The translations under genes and the position numbers were made by a program. The notes under the pieces were generated by a model. That model had not been told where the DNA came from, ran no database searches, and saw only the letters and a list, made by a program, of their open reading frames with translations. Below, piece after piece: positions 58,546 to 64,000 of a stretch of 64,000 nucleotides of DNA; position 1 is the stretch's first letter, and each line of letters opens with the position of its first letter. The stretch spans positions 22,107,652 through 22,171,651 of the forward strand of contig CM055613.1 of the NCBI GenBank assembly GCA_029379385.1, written 5' to 3'. The stretch comes from Quillaja saponaria (taxonomy: Eukaryota; Streptophyta; Magnoliopsida; Fabales; Quillajaceae).

Positions 58546-59930
58546 TTGTGGTCCCCTTCACTTTTCTTCTCTTCTTTCCTCAATTTCTCTCTAACTATCA
58601 GAACCACCATTGGAGCTTTGATTAGATCCACCCCTAGAGCTACAACTACTTTAGTTGCAGCCGTTGTTCATCATGTTGAAACCACCCTACTGCTGTACAT
58701 CCATACCCAGGTGCGCAATAGAACCCTTAATGTATAATTATGTTCATTTTCAGATAAATTCTATAGTTGATTATATGTACACTTTTCTTCTTCATTTTTA
58801 GAATCAATTTGTTAATTTTCTTTTCTAGATAAATTCTACGGTTGGTTCCTATTTATTTTAATTTTGATAATTTGGGACATTTTGTTATTGGTTAGGGTTT
58901 TGGGAATTTTAGTCATTTTGAGAGTTGGGCTTTACTGCATTGTTTTAACTATAATGTTGTCTTCATTTAAACTAATTTATATTATCACTCTTTCCCTCTC
59001 TGGTTTTCTATATGATTTAAGTCTTTAGATTGGTTAGCTAGGAAATTCTCTAATTTTTCTTCTACTGTTTAAGCTGTGTTTAATAATAATTAGATACATA
59101 CTTCATTTAGTTGTGGCTTGTTATGGATTTAACCAGTATGGCTTTAATCCTTTTTTGTTCTATCAAGTCCTATAGTTGAAATCAAGCTTAAAGAATAGAT
59201 TAAGTACTTGTTGGGGCCTTTATTTTCTATTGTATTTTCAATTTCAATTTGCTATAATTAGATAGAAACATTCAGATACAGATACATTATTAATTGACAT
59301 GAGGTATCTGTATGAAGGACCAAGGTTAGACCCATTTATAGTTGCCTAATCTATAATTTAGGGCTTGGGGGCCTAAGTAAAGCATTAACAAATATGGTAT
59401 TAGGTAGGTTTATTAGTAAATATTGTGAAGATACTTTTCTACCTTTTTTACTTAGGGGAATATCATTAGTAAGTAATTAAGAAAACAAGATATTCTTGGA
59501 CAAGTTCTTAGGTTAAGCATCCTTCTATTACTGCCATTTTTCATTGTTAAGTCTTGGAGGTGAATAAATGTTGAACTTAGAACTTGTATCTTGTTGTTCC
59601 TCTTTCTTGCCTTGTCATCAATTTTTGATTCACATTCCAATCTTAGTAGTGATAAAATGTGAATTCTAGTGTGTATTTAAAAATTATTATAGTTAAATGT
59701 ATAAGGTTATTTGTGGTTATTTAATCTTGTTATATATTGAATTTCTCAAACAATAATGTATGTTATGTTGGTACTCTAAAGTGGAATGTGTCCCTTTGAA
59801 ACTGTTGAGTTGTCCATTATGACTAATCGAGCTCGGTATCTGCATTGACGTGTAAGTTACAATTTCAAATTTTGATAATAAATTTTGTTGTTTATTGAAG
59901 TTTTATGAATTTCATTGTTATAAAACTACT
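58546..59930 (+). other. Probable leader/intron sequence of the CACTA-type gene
   Basis: 58546-58710 is CT-rich and less AT-biased, ending in a possible donor (CAGGTGCGC near 58711), which suggests an untranslated first exon. 58740-59930 is T-rich intron-like sequence with no domain; the ORF at 59452-59640 (minus) has no support. Confidence 0.35.
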
Positions 59931-59944
59931 TAACTTGTATTGCA

Positions 59945-61357
59945 ACTATAGATCATGATTAGGATATCGAGCATGGGGCGAATCTTGAGCCCCGTGTTGA
60001 GGATGACGTTTACTATGAGGCTGGAGACGTCGGTGAGTGTGCTACAAGAGTCAAGAAGGGGAAAAGGGGCAAGATTAAGATTACCCCTCTCTATAAGATT
60101 GAGGAGGATCATCCACTCATTCACATAGCTGGAGACAAGTAAGTAAATTGCCTTTATAATTTTGTATTTAATTGTTCATACACCTTGTACTTTGCTAACT
60201 TTTGTTTCTTTTTGTTTGTATTGTGGAGCATTCGTTAGGGATGACCCTAAGAACACGAAGATTAAGACTATAATATCTGATAAAATTCCGCTCTTCTAGT
60301 ACTGGAAGTTCCTAGAGGGCATGAAGTCCTTATGCTATAATAGTTTTATGGTAAGTTCAATTTTACTATTGTTTAAGTTTTAATTTCATTTTAAAATGTT
60401 GTTAAATTACTTACAATATACTTTTGTTTTGTAATTTATGCAGCAGAGATGGTATAAGGTCATCCTCTAGAAGAGAGTTGCATCTTGGGCTGTGTTTGAT
60501 GCAACGACTGCGAAGAGATATAGCGATGTCTTCTAGAAGCTATGTGCAGAATTAAAGAGAAAGCACCCCTCGGGCCCACTTGCTTGAAAGGAGGATGGTC
60601 CCACAGAATTGGTGGGAGCCCTTGTGTGACGAGTGGGTAAGCCCTGACTTCCAGAGGCGCTCACAAATGATGGTTGTGAATAAGCGAGTGAGTGATGAGC
60701 ATATTCACCATGCTTCTGGCCTTGTCAACATAGCTATTTGCCAGAAGCAACTAGTTAGTAATAATTTATTTAATATATTAGTTATAAATTTGTATCACTA
60801 TATTTTTAACTAATAGTATTTTAAAATTTTAAACAAGAGCAAGAGTTGGGTTGAAAACTTATAGTTATTGAGGTTTTCAACCGCACTTATAAGAGAAAGT
60901 CTAGTGACATTAGTGTAAGTATGAATTAACATTTTTTGTTTTATATAATTGTTATTATTTTTTATGTACATAAATTGTCTTCATTTACAGGAGAAGTTTA
61001 AGGTGTTAAAGGTGGTGGAGCTAGGGTAATCTAGCACCAAGTAGCAGAATAGCACTGATACACCCTGTTGCATCAACTTCTGCCCCTATGAGGGACCCAT
61101 CTCTCTTCGTGAAGCAAGCAGGCGACAAGATAAAGGAACTTATTTATGACTTTGGAGGTTGTATCAATTCAAAGCAAGTATTAGGTGAAGTCGTCGGGTC
61201 CGTAGTTTCTGCCACCACTGCTCACAGCTCTGCTACGGCTTTTGCTACATCTCTATCTCTTCTGGGATTCACTCCAGAGCAGATAGGCAAGAAATGGAGA
61301 GAGCTGGAATATATCCACCGCCTTCGATGCCACCAACTCAACTATCTTCAGGAATAA
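59945..61357 (+). pseudogene. CACTA/En-Spm-type transposase-associated gene (plant Transposase_24-like), multi-exon remnant
   Basis: Exon-like blocks separated by short introns with GT...AG ends: about 59945-60138 (ends before GTAAGT; Lys/Arg-rich KKGKRGKIKITPLYKIEEDHPLIH), 60239-60350 (before GTAAGT), and 60444-60753 (after CAG, before GTTAGT). The last holds RWYKVIL, KHPSGPLA, then WWEPLCDEWVSPDFQRRSQ and HHASGLVNIAICQKQL, matching the plant family around W-x-x-L-C-x-x-W-x-S-P-x-F-Q-R-R-S. A block at about 60838-60915 (VFNRTYKRKS-like) and one from 60991 follow. In-frame TAGs (for example at 60298, 60469, 60534) show decay. The 89-codon frame at 61088-61357 may be its C-terminal part; its family is unknown to me. 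Confidence 0.6.
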
Positions 61358-61360
61358 AAA

Positions 61361-62796
61361 TGGTCAAAAACTAGCTCGTTTTGGATTCCGGTTGTACCGG
61401 CATAACCCTAAGGACAAATAAAACTCGGAGGAAAATCCAAAAATCCATTTGGATCAACAATTAGGATTATAAGACAAAAATTAAGTTTCAAGGCAAAAAC
61501 TTGCCAAGTTTGGTTTTAGGGCCAAAATGGTCAAAAACTAGTCCTTTTAGGATTCCAGGAGTATTGGAATGACTGTGAGGATGAATAAGACTTGTAGGGA
61601 AATCCAAAAATCTATTTGGATCAATGGCTAGGATTTTAGGATAAAATTTGTGTTTCAAGACAAAAATTTACCAAGTTTGGTTTCGGGCGGTAAAATAGTC
61701 AAAAACTAGTCAATTTAGAATTCTGGGAGTACCGGAACGACCGTGGGGAGAAATAAGACTTGTAGGAAAATCCGTAAATCTATTTGGATCAATGGTTAGG
61801 ATTTGATAACAAAATTTGAGTTTCAAGGAAAAAACTTGCCAAGTTTGTTTTGAAGGGGCAAAATAGTTAAAAACTAGTTGGTTTAGGATTCTGGGAATAC
61901 CAAAATGAACATGGGGATGCATAAGACTTGTAGGAGAAGCCATAAATACATTTGGATTAACGGCTAGGATTTTATGACAAAATTTGAGTTTCAAGACAAA
62001 AACTTGCCAAGTCTGTTTTCGGGGTAAAATTGTCAAAACTAGTCTGTTTAGGATTCTAGGAGTATTGGAATGACCTTGGAGACAAATAAGACTTATAGGA
62101 GAAGTTGGCAATCCATTTGGAATAGTTAGGATTTTAAGATAAAATTTGAGTTTCAAAGCAAAAGGTTGCAAAGTTTGGTTTCACGGGACAAAATAGTCAA
62201 AAACTAGTCAGTTTAGGATTTCAGAAATACCAGAATAACCATGGAGACAAATAAGACTTGTAAGAAAAATCAAAAATTCATTTGGATCAATGGTTAGGAT
62301 TTTATGACAAAATTTAAGTTTCAATGCAAAAACTTGCCAAGTTTGTTTTCAGGAGGGCAAAACGGTCAAAAACTAGTTTATTTAGGATTCTGGAAGTACT
62401 GGAATGATTATGGGAACAAATAAGATTTTTAGGAAAAGCTAGACGTTCATTGGATCAATAGTTAGGATTTTAAGACAAAATTTGAGTTTCAAGTCAAAAA
62501 CTTGCCAAGTTTGGTTTCTGGGGGCAAAATGGTCAAAAACTAGTCCATTTAGGATTCCGGGAGTACCGAAACGACCGTGGAGACGAAAAAGACTTGTAGG
62601 AGAAGTTGGAAATCTATTTGAATGAATGGTTTGGATTTTAGTACAAAATTTAAGTTTCAAGATAAAAACTTGCCAAGTTTGGTTTGGGGAGAAAAAATGG
62701 TAAAAACAAATAGTCCGTTTAGGATTCCAGGAGTATCAGAATAACTGTGAGAACAAATTAGACTTGTAAGAAAGCCAGAAATCTATTTGGATCTTA
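61361..62796. repeat. Tandem array of a ~167 bp repeat, about 8.6 copies
   Basis: The marker TGGTCAAAAACTAG recurs at 61361, 61528, 61696, 61865, 62030, 62194, 62363, 62530 and (degenerate) 62699, spacings 164-169 bp. Each unit also has a CTTGCCAAGTTTGG block and a GGATTCCGGGAGTACCGG block. Units differ from each other at many positions, so the array is not freshly amplified. It lies between two exon-like parts of the CACTA-type gene, presumably within an intron. Minus-strand ORFs (61710-62171 and 62439-62660) read through three or more units because the unit is close to 168 bp (56 codons). Confidence 0.93.
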
Positions 62797-62844
62797 ATTT
62801 ATAAGTGTATATAACTCATAACATATTTATTTTGATTATTTCAG

Positions 62845-62919
62845 GTTCCACCACCTATATCCAGGCCTTTACACCCGAGTCAGGCTAACAAAAATGTTAA
62901 AGATGATCACGAAGACTAG
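62845..62919 (+). pseudogene. Probable last exon of the CACTA-type gene
   Basis: After a T-rich tract ending TTTCAG, an open block encodes VPPPISRPLHPSQANKNVKDDHED and stops with TAG at 62917-62919. Pro-rich and acidic ends fit the C-terminus of such genes. The exon call rests on the acceptor site and composition only. Confidence 0.4.
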
Positions 62920-63004
62920 CCGCCAATAATTTGGCTACCACGTATTAGTATCTGTAACCTAGAAGCAGCTAAAATTGTGTCTGTAAGGCAAACGTATAAA
63001 AAAA

Positions 63005-63330
63005 AGACACAAATTATTTAAAATTTTTTGTAAACTATTTGCGTCTACCTCGCGCAAACACAATAAAGACAAACGTAGATGCAGATAACTAGTGTTTTTT
63101 AATTATTTTATTTATTTTTTATTTAATTCATATTTTTATACCTATAAATACTTGTTTTAAAAGAATTTCTTATTTAAATCCAAATTTTATATAAATAAAA
63201 AAATTAATATACAAAAGTCATCAATTATATCGTAATAATAATTTATAATAAGAATGCAAATATATTCTATGTCTACGCAGATGCATAAATTTTTATCTGA
63301 TTCTAGTTTTACTGCGTTTGCTTTTCTGCA
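63005..63330. repeat. CACTA-type right terminus and subterminal repeats (candidate)
   Basis: GATGCAGATAACTAGTG ends at about 63091 and reads CACTAGTTATCTGCATC on the minus strand, fitting a CACTA terminus. GCGTCTAC, GACAAACGTAGATGC and, further right, GTCTACGCAGATGC (63271) and ACTGCGTTTGC (63311) are related short repeats. Because motifs continue past 63091, the true end could be further right. Confidence 0.45.
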
Positions 63331-64000
63331 TAGGATAATAACATCTTGACTAATTAAACCTAAAAAAACCATTACACCAATAAAACCCTTTTCAAAACTT
63401 AAAACAAACATTGTCATCTACATTAAAATATAAAAATGAATAAGGATAGAAAGACTTCCTAACATTGAAGCAAGGTGTAAAAACACAAATCCTTATTCTT
63501 GAAGCATCTAAGCTTTGTAGAAAGTAAAAAATGATGTGCTTGCAAAAAATAAAGAACAATTAATTAGAAAATTTCCAATAACAACTAAAAGAATAAAATT
63601 TTAGAAACTTAGGCTGCCTCCCAAGAAGTGCTTGATTTATAGTCGTCGACTTGACTATTGGAATAATGCCCATAAATAAACAGTTTTCGCCCATGGTAAG
63701 TGTCATATAACACTATGTAATTCACATAAGAATATAGTAAATTGATTAAGTGAGATATTATTATAAGACATAGAAATATGCTTATAATTGATTAAGGACC
63801 CTAGGTTAATAACTCTTTGCAATAACTAAGCAAGACAAGATAATAATAATTCAAGTGAAGTGTTGACAAAAATTATAGTTCTAGGTTTGTCTTCAGTATA
63901 TTCTTTAGTTAATTTGGTTTTAATTTATAACGAGTTTATAATCAACCAAAACTCAATTGTTTTAATAAAATTAAAATTGCTAATGTTAATACTTAGCATA
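63331..64000. other. AT-rich sequence, nothing recognised
   Basis: No coding, RNA or repeat terminus is visible to the right edge. CCTCCCAAGAAGTGCTTGATTT-type sequence near 63612 resembles the antisense leader of some gypsy LTR elements but is too short to call. Confidence 0.3.

Noticed and set aside
61710..62171. 153-codon minus-strand ORF as a real protein-coding gene
   Set aside because: It is generated by the ~167 bp tandem repeats; other units break the frame and no start or promoter is evident.

Overview
The window is strongly AT-rich eukaryotic DNA from a dicot-type plant nuclear genome. It is almost entirely layered, decayed retroelements and holds only one convincing small host gene. 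The plant assignment rests on Ty3/gypsy and LINE families of plant type, primer-binding sites complementary to initiator tRNA-Met, an endogenous caulimovirid (plant pararetrovirus), a plant CACTA-type transposase and PF03732-type gag. No bacterial or phage features, CRISPR or tRNA genes were seen. The species cannot be named from this sequence.

Region 1 (1-24.5 kb) is one compound structure. A gypsy element (A) lies on the minus strand, with its LTR at 2644-4201 and gag-pol running off the left edge. Next come a ~400 bp flank, a TA-rich tract, and an endogenous pararetrovirus whose left end is inverted (promoter plus unknown ORF, minus) and whose body runs plus (movement, coat, reverse transcriptase, unknown ORF, promoter). 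To the right the same order repeats in mirror image: viral leader, TA tract, same flank, same LTR (15822-17375), and gag-pol of element B on the plus strand. The virus is therefore at the centre of a large imperfect inverted duplication. The right arm was modified further: a 2.34 kb LTR (E) landed in the viral leader, and a ~600 bp piece spanning the virus/LTR junction became three tandem copies. Element B has lost its integrase core to a ~1.9 kb unidentified insertion. Its 3' LTR carries an almost perfect 221 bp tandem duplication.

Region 2 (24.5-43 kb) is LTR sequence without coding domains. It holds two diverged copies of a ~3.3-3.7 kb LTR family (D) in opposite orientation, copia-like fragments, and a further D copy split by a 3570 bp solo LTR (C family) with a 5 bp target duplication. 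An 800 bp element with short terminal inverted repeats closes the region.

Region 3 (43-45 kb) contains the likely host gene, a single-exon 112-codon Cys-rich protein with its own TATA box and polyadenylation signal.

Region 4 (45-64 kb) contains a degenerate LINE (minus), remains of gypsy gag (plus), gypsy element C (minus) with its 3' LTR, a LINE tail, and a CACTA-type transposase remnant interrupted by about 8.6 tandem copies of a ~167 bp repeat. No TE-encoded gene looks intact. I inferred the history (order of insertions, duplications, deletions) from boundaries and local comparison by eye, not from computed alignments.
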